A stretch of DNA of 64,000 bases from Blastocystis hominis (lineage: Eukaryota > Sar > Bigyra > Opalinata > Blastocystidae), in NCBI RefSeq assembly GCF_000151665.1, contig NW_013171868.1:7501-71500 (forward strand), read 5' to 3'. The notes under the pieces are model-generated. The model ran no database searches. It was given only the letters and a program-made list of their open reading frames with translations, and was not told the origin of the DNA. How positions within the stretch are numbered: the first letter of the stretch is position 1; every line of letters begins with the position of its first letter. Both the position numbers and the translations under genes were made by a program. Positions 1-9,919 of this stretch are shown here, piece after piece.

Positions 1-1
1 A

Positions 2-812
2 GAGAAGAATAGTGAGAACCGTGTGAAGAGACCTGGAAATGAAAAGGAAGAAGTGGTGTTGCGACACACGGAGAGTAAAAGAGTGCGTTTGGAAGAGGAG
101 GTCAAGCCGATTGAACCAAAAGAGGTTTCGCCTTCAACAAAGGTAGAGTGGAGTTTGCTGGAAGAGAAGAAGGATTGCGAGTTGCCATGTGAAGAAGTGA
201 AGAAGAAGAAGGAGAAAGAGCGAGAGCAAGAGCAGTATAGTAATCACAAGTTGTTCGGAGCAGAAGGTTGATTCTCCCTATGTGTGGTAAACGATTATTC
301 GATTTTTTCAATTTTGTGTGGTGGAGAGGAAATAAGAAAGAGAATGCAAAGAAGATATTGGGAAACTCAAATTCGACAGGAATGTATAGTTTTGAAGCGG
401 CTGTGAAAGAAGAATCGTGTGCGAATAAGAATGAAGCCAGCTTAAGTATGAGTGGTAAGAAGACGACGAATAGTGAATATATGAGTGAAGATAGTATGGA
501 AAAGATAGTCAGTGATGACAAAGAAGACTTGAAGGTTTTGTGTGGTGATAGGGAGAGGAAGCGAGAATGCGATTCATCAGAGAGGACGAATACGGTCCAA
601 CAGAAGAATGTCCGCCGTATAAGAAGGTTCATTCTGAAATGTCGGATAAGAATGCGAATTTGGATACACCACTTGAGCTGGTGGATGAGAGATGGATTTG
701 TAGTAAATTGAGCCCAATTCGATCCGACAGTATATTTGCCTTCCCATCTGGGAAATTGAACACCGATTTATGTGCTTTGTCTTATCTTAGGGAAGAGAGA
801 GGAAATGGGTGA
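2..812 (+). other. Lys/Glu-rich reading frames at the left edge, unresolved
   Basis: An open frame enters from the left edge and runs to 271. It is very rich in Lys and Glu with low-complexity charged runs. It is followed by overlapping open stretches at 268-711 and 567-812 in other frames. This could be the 3' part of a spliced gene, but I could not find intron boundaries that join the frames convincingly, and no domain is recognisable. The opposite strand also holds a long frame (102-632) that looks like a shadow of the biased composition. Confidence 0.25.
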
Positions 813-1624
813 GAGAGTTGTAGGATGCGATGGGAGTACTGGAATTCGTTGGAAATGTCCACTTTTTGAAGAGATATGGTACCACACATGCTGACATGGA
901 AGCATCCTCTAGAAGGAAAGAAGGAAAGAATGAAGGAAGGAGTCTATAGAGGATCTGGCGCTGTTGTTTACTCCATCAAAGACAGAGAGAAGAAGGTGGG
1001 GTAGAGTACCATATAGAATGATTGAGAGTGGTTAGAGAAGAGTACAAGAAGCTGAAACCAATTCTGGAAGCCAAGAAAGAAGAAGAAAGAAGAAAGAAGA
1101 AAGAAGAAAAAGGCGAGAATGAAGGAGGTTGATCTAGAAGCGAAGGCATCGGAGAAGAAATCACAGACAGAGAGAAAGGAAGACAAAGGTACTCGTGTTG
1201 TTTCTACGACTGTTTTGATGACTGCTAATTCGACGTTTTCTACTTGCGGATTCTGGTGACGCGTGTCAAGTTTCTACTCACATCGCTGTGGACAACAGAT
1301 TTCTCTCGATTTTGACGTGTAAGGATTCAGTGGATTTGAAAGTCTCGCTACGTGGCTTTGGTGACTGTGGTGTTATTCCGAGAGGATCCTTGGGACGGAG
1401 GGTCATTGAAAGGATCGATTGTGCGAACTGGAGCGATATTGTCAAGGGTTCGATGAGAAATGGAATTGATTCTGTGTGTACCTCATCTGTGGAATATCAT
1501 GGTTGGGAGAGCCTTGGGAAGGAAGAAAGGATTGTGAGAAAATCCAGGCACCATGTATTGGTAATAAAAAGTCTTTTGGGGAGTAGGGTGAGAAAGTTGG
1601 TTGTGAGGAAGTAGTAAGATTTTT
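813..1624. other. no recognisable gene
   Basis: The stretch holds purine-rich low-complexity DNA (GAA/AGA runs at about 1070-1115) and one open frame at 1288-1614 of 108 codons without any recognisable motif. I see nothing that supports a gene call. Confidence 0.4.
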
Positions 1625-1815
1625 GCAAAGGACTTCCTACGAGCGGCTCACTCTATATGGTATGTGGCATAAAGGGATAGCAAGCAGATCCCGGAGGTGG
1701 GTTAGTGGGAAAAAGTCCAAGGCCGTAAGGTATTGAAGGTCTAGACGGTGAACAACCCGCTCAAAATCTCCTGCATGTCAATGAATTGTTTGTTTGTTTG
1801 TTTGTTTGTTAACCC
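1625..1815 (+). repeat. possible LINE/SINE 3' end with (GTTT)n tail
   Basis: A non-coding stretch of about 190 bp ends in four or more GTTT units (1789-1810). A simple tandem tail at one end is typical of LINE or SINE 3' ends. The same tail also resembles the TGTTTGTT poly(A) motif of the host genes in this window, so it could instead be the 3' end of an unresolved transcription unit. No second copy exists in the window to decide. Confidence 0.25.
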
Positions 1816-1959
1816 CATTTTCTTGCCTAGGATATCTGTTCTGTTTCTCGTATTTTCATTTTCATATTGTGAGGTGGTAGAGTGTGGTAGAGAGAACGGA
1901 TTTGCGATGAGTGAAAGGGCAAACTATGGGAGCAAGAGCTGTAGGTTTGTAGAAGCGGA

Positions 1960-3233
1960 GCGTGTGTGGAACTTGGGAGAATGGGACAAGAAGGCGGAGT
2001 ATGCGAACTGCTATGGGTACGGTCCTCGCCTCTGATTGATGGGAGCCGAGTGAACTGGAATGGCCAGTGGGAGCAGGCGAGGTCGAAGACGGTGCAGTTG
2101 TGCATTTGTGGGTCTGTGGAGCATGGGAAGGTGGAGGTGTGCGTGGTGCGGGTGCCTCGCGCGCAGGAAAATGCAGAGCTGCCACAGCCCGAAGAGGGCG
2201 TGGTTGGAAGACTGGGGTTGGTGTTCGGTGAGCATCAGGAATGGGTGTATGGGGTCAGGAGCGGAGCCTCCACGCGTTGTGATGGAATCCACGAGCGATT
2301 TGTGGGTGAAGCTGAAGTACATGGGGCTGCTTAAGAAGAAGGAATTGAGCGTTGAGCGTTGAGCGTTGAGCGTTGAGCGTTGAGCGTTGAGCGGAATGAA
2401 GGGACTGGCAAAGGATCATTTGTAAATGGTGGGGTTGGATTGGAGCCTTGGAGCGGTTCACGGAGGATAGGATGGATGTGTTGGTGGAGGACGTGAGCGG
2501 ATGATGAAGGGTTGGTCTGCGGCTTGGGCTTGGGGTGCGTGGCGGATGGGGCATTCCCCGCGGTTTTGTATGCGGTGTGTGTGGAATCAGGCGGAGGGCA
2601 TTGAGTGGGACTGTGCGATGGCGATTACCGGATCCTTCCATGATCTCTGCACCGCCACGTGCGAGCTTCGCGCTCCCGCGACTTCCTCCTTCCTCCTTCC
2701 TCCTTCCGCCGAACCGTCTGGTTCCCCGCGGGACGCGATGTGTGGGACGTGTTGGAGGGTGGGATCCCCGCGACTTCCTACACGCTGGAGTGCGTCCCGA
2801 GCGAAGTGGGCAGTGCCGAGTGGATGGGCAGGCAATTCGGAGTGTCCACGATGGCCACGTCGGAATTCGTTGGGTGTTGGTGGTGGACGGCGAGCCAACC
2901 TCCTCGCTCACCGGTTCGCTCTGGGTGTGGGTGTGGGTGTGGGTGTGAGTGAGCAGGAATCTGGTGGGCGATGGGGTGGGGTCCGTGGCTCCCTACGAAG
3001 GTGTGCAGAGTCGACCGGGCTCTCTGGATCTCTTCCTGTCCAACTGGGCGCAGAACGCCACCGTGGTCTCCGTCACCCAGCCCCTCCGCCTCCGCCTCCG
3101 CCTCCGCCTCCGCTTCCTCTTCCTCCTCGCCTACGACGTGACCGGCGCGCTCATCCGCGCCCACCTCGTCGATCACGCCTGGTGCGCCGTGGGTCGCGAT
3201 GTTTCCACGTTTCCACGATCCAGACCGATTTGA
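1960..3233 (+). other. GC-rich, possibly coding stretch, unresolved
   Basis: Base composition is much richer in G and C than the flanks and several plus-strand frames are open (1966-2334, 2501-3355, 2949-3233). Parts read like real protein (for example around 2725-2870 and 3020-3060), but the frame changes repeatedly and no set of short introns joined them. Simple repeats interrupt it: a heptamer at 2347, GTGTGG units near 2920-2950 and CCTCCG units near 3085-3112. It may be a decayed gene or a diverged gene I do not recognise. Confidence 0.25.
2347..2392 (+). repeat. heptamer tandem repeat (GAGCGTT)6
   Basis: Six perfect copies of GAGCGTT followed by a partial unit GAGCGG. Because 7 is not a multiple of 3, it opens all frames locally and explains part of the overlapping reading frames here. 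Confidence 0.9.
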
Positions 3234-3284
3234 CAGTTGCTGAGAGAAAGAGAGAGAGAAATGGTTGCGGTGTTTGGTTTGGAA

Positions 3285-3313
3285 GATGGATGGATGGATG
3301 GATGGATGGATGG
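3285..3313 (+). repeat. (GATG)n microsatellite
   Basis: Seven tandem GATG units. It lies in a non-coding purine-rich region. Confidence 0.9.
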
Positions 3314-4221
3314 AATTGTAGAGATGTGGAATGGTTGAAGCGTTGTAGGATTTGAATGAGAATCGAAAATGTGTTTAGGAAGGAAAGAAGGAAAATGTAG
3401 ATTTAGAGTGTGTAGGGTGTTGAAATGATTTAGAAACATGAACAGAATAATCCAGAACGAGGAACCAAACGACTCTAGTTGATAATAATAATAATAGAGT
3501 GCTGTGAGTTGATAGTTGAAACAAAGAAAGATAGAAAGAAAGAAAGTGTATTTAGAGTTAGTTGGTTGGTTTAGGATAAGGAAATGATAGAAAATGGAGT
3601 GAATGGTTAACGATGTGCGAAGATAGGTTCTTTGTGTGAAAATCACTGGATCAAAACCAATTTCCATTCCATTTGATTTGATTCGATTTACTAGTTTTAC
3701 TAGTTTGAATTGCTTTCAAACCCAACCATTCCCAAGTCAAAATGATTTGGCTAGAATCATGGATGGATAGATTGGATTATCGAAATAATAATGATGATAA
3801 TATAGACTATTTAGACAAAGTGGAGTGAACAACCAAATCCTTGCTTCATAACACGATTTCACTATGATATCATAAATATACAACCTATACAGACATAGTA
3901 GACAACAAAATGGACTTTTCCATTCTGTGTGTTTCCAAACAATCCTGATATTATTATTATTAGAAATATCTATACCTCCGAACTATTTCAACCACAAAAA
4001 TGTGAACAAAATGATGCGAAACACAAGTGAGTACTTCACTTGGAAATCTTGGATCCAATGTGTATATGGTAGCACTCTATCATAATTTTCAAATATGAAG
4101 AATACTTAGGTGTAAAGAAACAAACTGATCTTTCTGTTTTCTTCATAAATTCTTTATATTTGGCTACAAATTACGGGTTCAAAGAGTAGAGGCTAAGGAT
4201 ATGTGATTATAAATAGGTAGA
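3314..4221. other. AT-rich intergenic DNA
   Basis: About 900 bp without a convincing reading frame. Short ATA and GAAA runs are the only structure. It is the upstream region of the MORN gene at 4222. Confidence 0.5.
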
Positions 4222-5031
4222 ATGGAAGAACTTAAGGGAAGCGAATTTCTCCTGGACGGTTACATAACGCGTGGTGAAGCAAAGGAAATCACTATTGGGG
4301 GCTGCAAGTATAGCCTCCAATGTTATCAAGGCGATCACGAGGATGAATACACGTTGACGAAAGCTGGGAAGGTTTGCCTATTCCAAAATGGCATACTGAA
4401 AATGTACTACGAGGTGGATGCGGACGAGAGCGAAATCGGTGACTTTACGCGATTTGAAAAAGGATGCGTCGCTTATGTGCAATCATTTGACGATATCTGG
4501 GACAGAAAGAATTTTCATCGTATAATAAACCATGTCCGAGGCGAGCGTATGGAAATCTATTCGCATGCGAGTGATCACCTGATTTATCACGGTGAATTCA
4601 ATGAGAAGCGAGAGAGGGAAGGATGGGGCATCGTGTATGACGACAAAACGGGTGCCATGCTGCTCGAGGGGATGTGGAAGGAAAACAAGCTGGTGGAGAT
4701 CATCCGCAAAATCGAAGGAACCATTATGATTGAGTTCAAGCGAAACGGTAACAACACCATCGCTTCAAATCGAATTCCTCTCTATGTGGGTGAATTCGTT
4801 TATGATGAATCGAAAGAATCGTTTCTTCGAAATAGTCGAGGATACTGGATCGATGAAGAAACTCGGATTGCTACTCGCGAAGTGGAATGGAAAGATGGAG
4901 TGGAAGTGAGTGGAAGAGATCTCTATGATGGATGGCATATTCATTCATTCATTCACTCAATATTACTTGTTTATTTAATACTATGCTATGTTAATCACAT
5001 TACATTTCACATTGTTTTGTTGATCAAATAG
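4222..5031 (+). CDS. MORN-repeat protein
   Basis: A single open frame of 269 codons. The middle holds MORN-type repeats of the pattern YxGEFxxxxxxGxG (for example YHGEFNEKREREGWG and a later YVGEF block). MORN repeats usually bind lipids or build scaffolds. The layout resembles the N-terminal halves of the two MORN-LRR genes at 29819 and 47025, but there is no LRR part. The last 20 or so residues in the genomic frame are hydrophobic and unlike the rest. A TTGTTTATT motif at about 4964 lies inside the frame; cleavage just upstream of it could create a stop earlier than the genomic stop at 5029. The 3' part from 4877 is duplicated at 46195. Confidence 0.6.
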   Translation: MEELKGSEFLLDGYITRGEAKEITIGGCKYSLQCYQGDHEDEYTLTKAGKVCLFQNGILKMYYEVDADESEIGDFTRFEKGCVAYVQSFDDIWDRKNFHRIINHVRGERMEIYSHASDHLIYHGEFNEKREREGWGIVYDDKTGAMLLEGMWKENKLVEIIRKIEGTIMIEFKRNGNNTIASNRIPLYVGEFVYDESKESFLRNSRGYWIDEETRIATREVEWKDGVEVSGRDLYDGWHIHSFIHSILLVYLILCYVNHITFHIVLLIK

Positions 5032-5493
5032 AAAGCAAGGTTTTCATTCATAGGATTCATGGATTCCATCCATTATCATATTATTCAATCGATTGTTTTG
5101 TTTAATGATACTATGATTCCTATTCACCATTTCAATCTATGAACCACATTCCTTTCTCTGCAATATCATTCTTTGTACTCAATATGGATGATCATTGTGA
5201 CAGAAGAGAATCGAAGTATCTACAGAGAATCAATACAATAATCCACTTGTCAAATAGAAATGATGGATTTTGCATTCTACATACTACTGTCATACTCTCT
5301 ATTACGAATCTAACCATTCCAACAGTATTTACTATTGTGAGTTCGATTGTTGCAAAACAAGATCAACTACCACATAATTGATATATTTTGAAGAACATAT
5401 ATCCATTATAGACTTAATAGAACAGCCATTCTAACATGAGAGAGTAAAGGTGATCAAAATGCGTAATAATTTACAATCAAAGCTATAAGTATC
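4877..5493 (+). repeat. 617-bp duplicated segment, copy 1
   Basis: This stretch, the 3' end of the MORN gene and its downstream DNA, matches 46195-46811 in the same orientation with only scattered differences. The match stops exactly at the left end of the Polinton. The identical length of both copies points to a recent segmental duplication. Confidence 0.9.
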
Positions 5494-5814
5494 AGTAGGA
5501 AAATGGCGCATAAAGCGCGAAAATTTTTTCGGCCTTTTTTCTGCCATTTTATTCCTGACCTCCTTTTTTCTACCTGGCCTCCTTTTTTCAACCTGGCAAC
5601 CTTGATGGCCATGGCGCATAAAGCGCGAAAAATTTTTCGGCCTTTTTTCTGCCATTTTTATTCAAGGCCTCCTTTTTCAACCTGGCTGCCTATTTCTACC
5701 TGGTCTCCTTTTTTAGACCATTTTCTACCTGGCAACCTTGATGGCCATGGCGCATAAAGCGCGAATAATTTTTCGGCTATTGTCTGCCAATTTGGTTATT
5801 GTCTGCCCTTTATA
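5494..5814 (+). repeat. left terminal inverted repeat of the Polinton
   Basis: It matches the reverse complement of 28035-28318. Inside, a module of about 110-135 bp that starts with GCGCATAAAGCGCG is repeated (starts near 5505, 5612 and 5749), each followed by pyrimidine-rich CTCCTTTTTT and CTACCTGG stretches. The innermost 70 bp share a TTGTCTGCC repeat with the right end. Confidence 0.9.
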
Positions 5815-5836
5815 TTATGGTAAAGAGAGAAAGACC

Positions 5837-6406
5837 ATGCACTACTCCATGCTTATTCAAGGCTCACCTAGTAACGGCTCATTCACATGGATCAACCCGT
5901 ACAAGTACAAGAATCCCTATATCACTTCCATGACTGTCCTGTTTCATCCTAATGGTTCGATGTTTAATAACGTAGACACGACCAATGTGGTTACTAACAG
6001 CAATGACGAGACTGTGACGATCCCTGCTGGTTATTACACGCTCAGTGAGATCATTGCCTTGCTCAATACAATGTCTGACACGCTGTTCTCCATATCTACG
6101 AATGCCTCGTCATTCGGTTGTATTTGGATTCAGTCCCCACACACGATTGACTTCACAGATGCACCTGACATTCGTGAGATCCTCGGTTTGGAAGGACGAA
6201 CGATCATTCTACCTGCTGCGTTCTACGGTTCGAACGTGATTGATATCACGCGAAATCGCCAAGTGATCCAGGTCTACTCGACGATCGTGCGATCATCGGA
6301 CCTGAAGATTGCCAACCAGAACAACAACCTGCTCACCACGATGATCATTGACGATCCAAAGGTTGAGTACGTGCGTGAGCTGTGGAAGACGTGTGCATAC
6401 CAATGA
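5837..6406 (+). CDS. Polinton virion-type protein of unknown role (short)
   Basis: First gene inside the left terminal repeat; the start is the first ATG after it. About 189 residues. It contains a domain that recurs in the next genes: an IPAGYYT-type strand-turn, a helix of the form LxxIIALLN, then IDFTDAPDIREILGL. The same domain occurs several times in the gene at 6403 and once in the gene at 9221, so the group probably forms one structural assembly. The gene ends in an ATGA overlap with its neighbour. Position and beta-rich composition suggest a virion surface or minor structural protein, but this is inference; I do not recognise the family. Confidence 0.6.
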   Translation: MHYSMLIQGSPSNGSFTWINPYKYKNPYITSMTVLFHPNGSMFNNVDTTNVVTNSNDETVTIPAGYYTLSEIIALLNTMSDTLFSISTNASSFGCIWIQSPHTIDFTDAPDIREILGLEGRTIILPAAFYGSNVIDITRNRQVIQVYSTIVRSSDLKIANQNNNLLTTMIIDDPKVEYVRELWKTCAYQ

Positions 6407-8895
6407 TCACTCGGTTTGATCAATTGATGTTCGTGTTCCGCGATATGGATGGCAAGATGCTACGACTGAACGGCGAATTCGAACTCCAGTTGACGATTGA
6501 GGACGTGTACGAGCAAAGTGAAAATAGCGTCACTTCCGCTAATCAGTTCTCCATGATTGAAGTGTTCGGTAATACCACCAAGAAGGAAGTGAAGCTGGAC
6601 AATCCTCTCTCGTTCGACCAGTGCTACATCTCGTCTGTGTCGTTGTATACGGACTTCGTGTTGCACAACGTGCCGACTGATCAAGTGGTGCTAATCAATG
6701 CTGGCAGTACGATTCAAGAGATCACGATACCACGCGGTGCATACGACATCGAAACGATCATTGCAAAGCTGAATGCAAGTGATGCCCTGTTCGAATTGGT
6801 GTATAGCGGTGAGAATGCGTTCCACATCACGGTAGATCACTTCTACATGATCGATTTCACGAATGCACCAGAGATCAGGTCGATCCTTGGTTTCGAATCG
6901 GACATCTTGGTGAAAGGAGTGGATAACCCGAAGCGCTACTACATGTCTTCCTCGTGTAATCACGTGGTTGTTACTGATGGCACTGTCTCGCACATGTTGA
7001 CATTGCCTGTCGGTTACTACACGTTCAGCGAGTTCATCGAGGCTGTCGGTGCTGAAATGGTGAAAGTGCTTCCACTCACATCCATGACGATCGAGAATGA
7101 TCATGTTCGCTTCAATGTCCAAGCAGACGGATGGTATTTCGATCGATCCAGTGTTGACACGACGATCGATGGTTTTGGTTGGACTCCATGGTTCAAGCTG
7201 TCTCCATCTGTGCAGAACCTGTGCATCGAACGACCAGTGGAAGCTTCGTTCAACCCTGAAAGCGATTCCCCACCTGATATGACGAATGATCAAGGTATTG
7301 GTGGTCATGCGTACATAGGATCAAACACCTTCATTGCGTATGACTGGAAAATGCGTACGAATGATAATCGGTTCCTGCTAAAGCCTCTCGCGACATACAC
7401 GATGCGTTTAGCTGATGGTTCAGTACTCGATAGTGGTGAATTCTACATAACGGAAGATACGTCTACCCCGATCAAGATGAATACTCTTACAACCACATGT
7501 TTTAATGAACTCAATGCTCGATATGCGAGTGCTATGGAACTACCTCCATCTCACCAGAATGCGATTGCGTGGACGGTGAATGACAATAGAGAAAGCATGT
7601 CATGGACTGCGAAGGACTATGCACCAGAATTGGAATTGCATATCACATCGGAAAATACAGGTGACTTGGTGTCATCGAATGGTTCTTCGATCGGACCTTG
7701 GTATTCCAAGGATAGTATATATCACACGAAAGTGTTTATCGATACGACGAATTTTATACTTGGAATACGTGGATATGGCGAAAGACCTCTCACAATCCAA
7801 CGAGGTCATTATAGCGCTATTGATATCGTGAATATGATCGCTAATGTGATCAATAAGATATATGTAGATGCATCTCTCGGAGGGTACTTGGTATATGTCA
7901 TTGCAGATAATGGTGGTCGAGTACGAATGGGATGTCGAAATGGTACAGAACCACGATTCATATTGTTTTGTGATAATCCATGTTTCAAGATTATACCCGG
8001 ACCATACGCTGAACCAGGTGGTGTGTATCTGTCTTGTTATTTCGAGTTTTATCGCAATTACTACATCAGGATGCCCGAGTTGACATCACCTTACGAGTTT
8101 GCGATGGCAAACATCGATGGTCTGAATGTGACGAATATGATCAAAGGTAGTACGTATTCCGATCGTGCTGTGTCGATCGAATTCATACAACCGACACGTG
8201 TTACGTATGTGAGGAATGATGAAGTTGTTGTTCCATCATTGGCTACCTTCGTTGACTGGGATCAATCTGAGTCGTACACGGCTAACACGACGATTCGCTT
8301 CCCGTACGGAATGATGACACTGGACGATAGTGCTGCTGAGACAGTCATTACGTACACGGATGACACGGTGAACCACAAGTGGACCATACCATCACGATTG
8401 ACACAGGCTGACATGATATGGCACATGAACCAGTGTTTTGACTCGGCTGCACTGAACATACGATGGAAAGCTGAGACAGATGGGTACTACATTCACGCAG
8501 ACTACGTGTTCTCGTTGAGTGGCAACCTGGGAACCATCGTTCCCGCTTCAGGATCGCAATCGCATACATGGCGTATCCCTTTCGACGATGGTGTGTACTA
8601 TGCCAACTATGGTCCGATGGTTGCCGAGTATCCTGTCGATATCACGAATGGTCTATCGAACATACAGCTGTATTGCAACATCGTGAAAAGCAAGACGATA
8701 CCTCTGCTTGCGAATGTCCCGATGGACAGCTTGTACAAGAATTACTTCTACAAGAATCGCATGTTGGTACCATGTTCTGAATTGCTTGATCGCATCGTGT
8801 ACGAATTGAAGGACGAAAATGGTGACCCGCTATCGTTCATTGGGAACGTGTACCTGCTAATCGGATTCACCGTTTCAGGAGGAAATAATAAATGA
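6403..8895 (+). CDS. Polinton large repeat-domain protein, unknown role
   Basis: About 830 residues, starting at the ATG that overlaps the previous stop (ATGA). The IPxGxY / LN / IDFTNAPEIRSILGF domain seen in the previous gene recurs at least three to four times along the protein, with spacer segments rich in beta-strand residues. The repeats suggest an extended, modular virion protein such as a fibre or turret, which is inference from architecture only. It overlaps the next gene at 8892 again through ATGA. No enzyme motif is visible. Confidence 0.6.
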   Translation: MITRFDQLMFVFRDMDGKMLRLNGEFELQLTIEDVYEQSENSVTSANQFSMIEVFGNTTKKEVKLDNPLSFDQCYISSVSLYTDFVLHNVPTDQVVLINAGSTIQEITIPRGAYDIETIIAKLNASDALFELVYSGENAFHITVDHFYMIDFTNAPEIRSILGFESDILVKGVDNPKRYYMSSSCNHVVVTDGTVSHMLTLPVGYYTFSEFIEAVGAEMVKVLPLTSMTIENDHVRFNVQADGWYFDRSSVDTTIDGFGWTPWFKLSPSVQNLCIERPVEASFNPESDSPPDMTNDQGIGGHAYIGSNTFIAYDWKMRTNDNRFLLKPLATYTMRLADGSVLDSGEFYITEDTSTPIKMNTLTTTCFNELNARYASAMELPPSHQNAIAWTVNDNRESMSWTAKDYAPELELHITSENTGDLVSSNGSSIGPWYSKDSIYHTKVFIDTTNFILGIRGYGERPLTIQRGHYSAIDIVNMIANVINKIYVDASLGGYLVYVIADNGGRVRMGCRNGTEPRFILFCDNPCFKIIPGPYAEPGGVYLSCYFEFYRNYYIRMPELTSPYEFAMANIDGLNVTNMIKGSTYSDRAVSIEFIQPTRVTYVRNDEVVVPSLATFVDWDQSESYTANTTIRFPYGMMTLDDSAAETVITYTDDTVNHKWTIPSRLTQADMIWHMNQCFDSAALNIRWKAETDGYYIHADYVFSLSGNLGTIVPASGSQSHTWRIPFDDGVYYANYGPMVAEYPVDITNGLSNIQLYCNIVKSKTIPLLANVPMDSLYKNYFYKNRMLVPCSELLDRIVYELKDENGDPLSFIGNVYLLIGFTVSGGNNK

Positions 8896-9224
8896 ATCTA
8901 GTGTTCAACATTGCTCGAACGTACGAATATGAATTCACAAGTAACAATCTCATCAAAAGCGACATGGTGATCGACAGAGTGACTATGAAGGGAGAATCGC
9001 CTGGCACCTGCCTTGTCCTTGATCGAGTGAACAACATGCAAGAACGACGACAGTCTCCGTTGGTTGTATTGAACCAACAGTACACGGAGAATGCACACAT
9101 GAACGTCGTGGTACCCAAAAGTCGCAAATGGTCATTCTCATTGACCGATAAGACCGGTGCGACGATTGCCTTACCAATGCCGATTACAGTGTGCATTCAC
9201 TTCCATGTTCTACACAATAAATGA
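8892..9224 (+). CDS. Polinton small protein, unknown
   Basis: About 110 residues, start in the context AATAAATGA and stop overlapping the next start by ATGA. Composition is beta-rich and it lies between two genes that share the repeat domain, so a structural role is likely but unproven. Confidence 0.55.
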   Translation: MNLVFNIARTYEYEFTSNNLIKSDMVIDRVTMKGESPGTCLVLDRVNNMQERRQSPLVVLNQQYTENAHMNVVVPKSRKWSFSLTDKTGATIALPMPITVCIHFHVLHNK

Positions 9225-9919
9225 GTCATAATCGTGCACTACCGGTGAGTGTGATTAACCACAATACAGTAATTCCGAAGAACAACGAACGATACCATGA
9301 AACGTTCAACACAGTGATCATGCCTTGTGACCTTGTGTACAAGATCACTTCGATTACATGCAAGATCGATACCACTTCTCTCTGGAACATTCGTGCAATA
9401 AATGTCGTGAAGGTTCAAATGTTGTCAGGGTTTGAAATGGTGTACAACGTCGGTCCTGGCTACTACTCGATTACCGAGTTGTGCCGTGCGATAGCCGATT
9501 CCATCCAGGTAGACGATGTTAACCGAGCATACTTGAACAGTGATGTGGCGACCGCTGTTGACCTTAGTGGCGCACCTGATTACACGAGTATCCTCAAGTT
9601 GGAAGGTGTCGTTGAGGCAGGAATGGTAGCGAGTGAACCCTACGACATCACGAATGGCATGAGTGTGATCCGAGTGTACAGTAGTATCAATGCTCAAACA
9701 TTCGGTCTGAAGAGTCCGCTGATCGATAACCTGATTCATGTATCGATGGGACTGAACAACATGATCACCTGGGACAACCTATCGATCGATGTGATTGAAC
9801 AATCGAACCTGGACTACATTGATTGGGTACTGACAGATGCGAATGACCGTCCGATCTCCTTGAACTCCAATGTGTATATCTCATTCACGATTTCGTGCTA
9901 TTCGAAAAAGACAAAGTAA
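9221..9919 (+). CDS. Polinton virion-type protein with the shared repeat domain
   Basis: About 232 residues. The motif GPGYYSITELCRAIADSI followed by VDLSGAPDYTSILKLEG is one copy of the domain found in the genes at 5837 and 6403, and the C-terminal stretch (ILxxSNVYISFTISCY) resembles the end of the 6403 product. It therefore looks like a single-domain paralogue of its neighbours. Start context AATAAATGA. Confidence 0.6.
   Translation: MSHNRALPVSVINHNTVIPKNNERYHETFNTVIMPCDLVYKITSITCKIDTTSLWNIRAINVVKVQMLSGFEMVYNVGPGYYSITELCRAIADSIQVDDVNRAYLNSDVATAVDLSGAPDYTSILKLEGVVEAGMVASEPYDITNGMSVIRVYSSINAQTFGLKSPLIDNLIHVSMGLNNMITWDNLSIDVIEQSNLDYIDWVLTDANDRPISLNSNVYISFTISCYSKKTK

Noticed and set aside
5503-5757. 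frame in the left terminal repeat starting MAHKARKFF
   Set aside because: It is translated from the terminal-repeat modules and recurs in the right end; no sign of a real gene.
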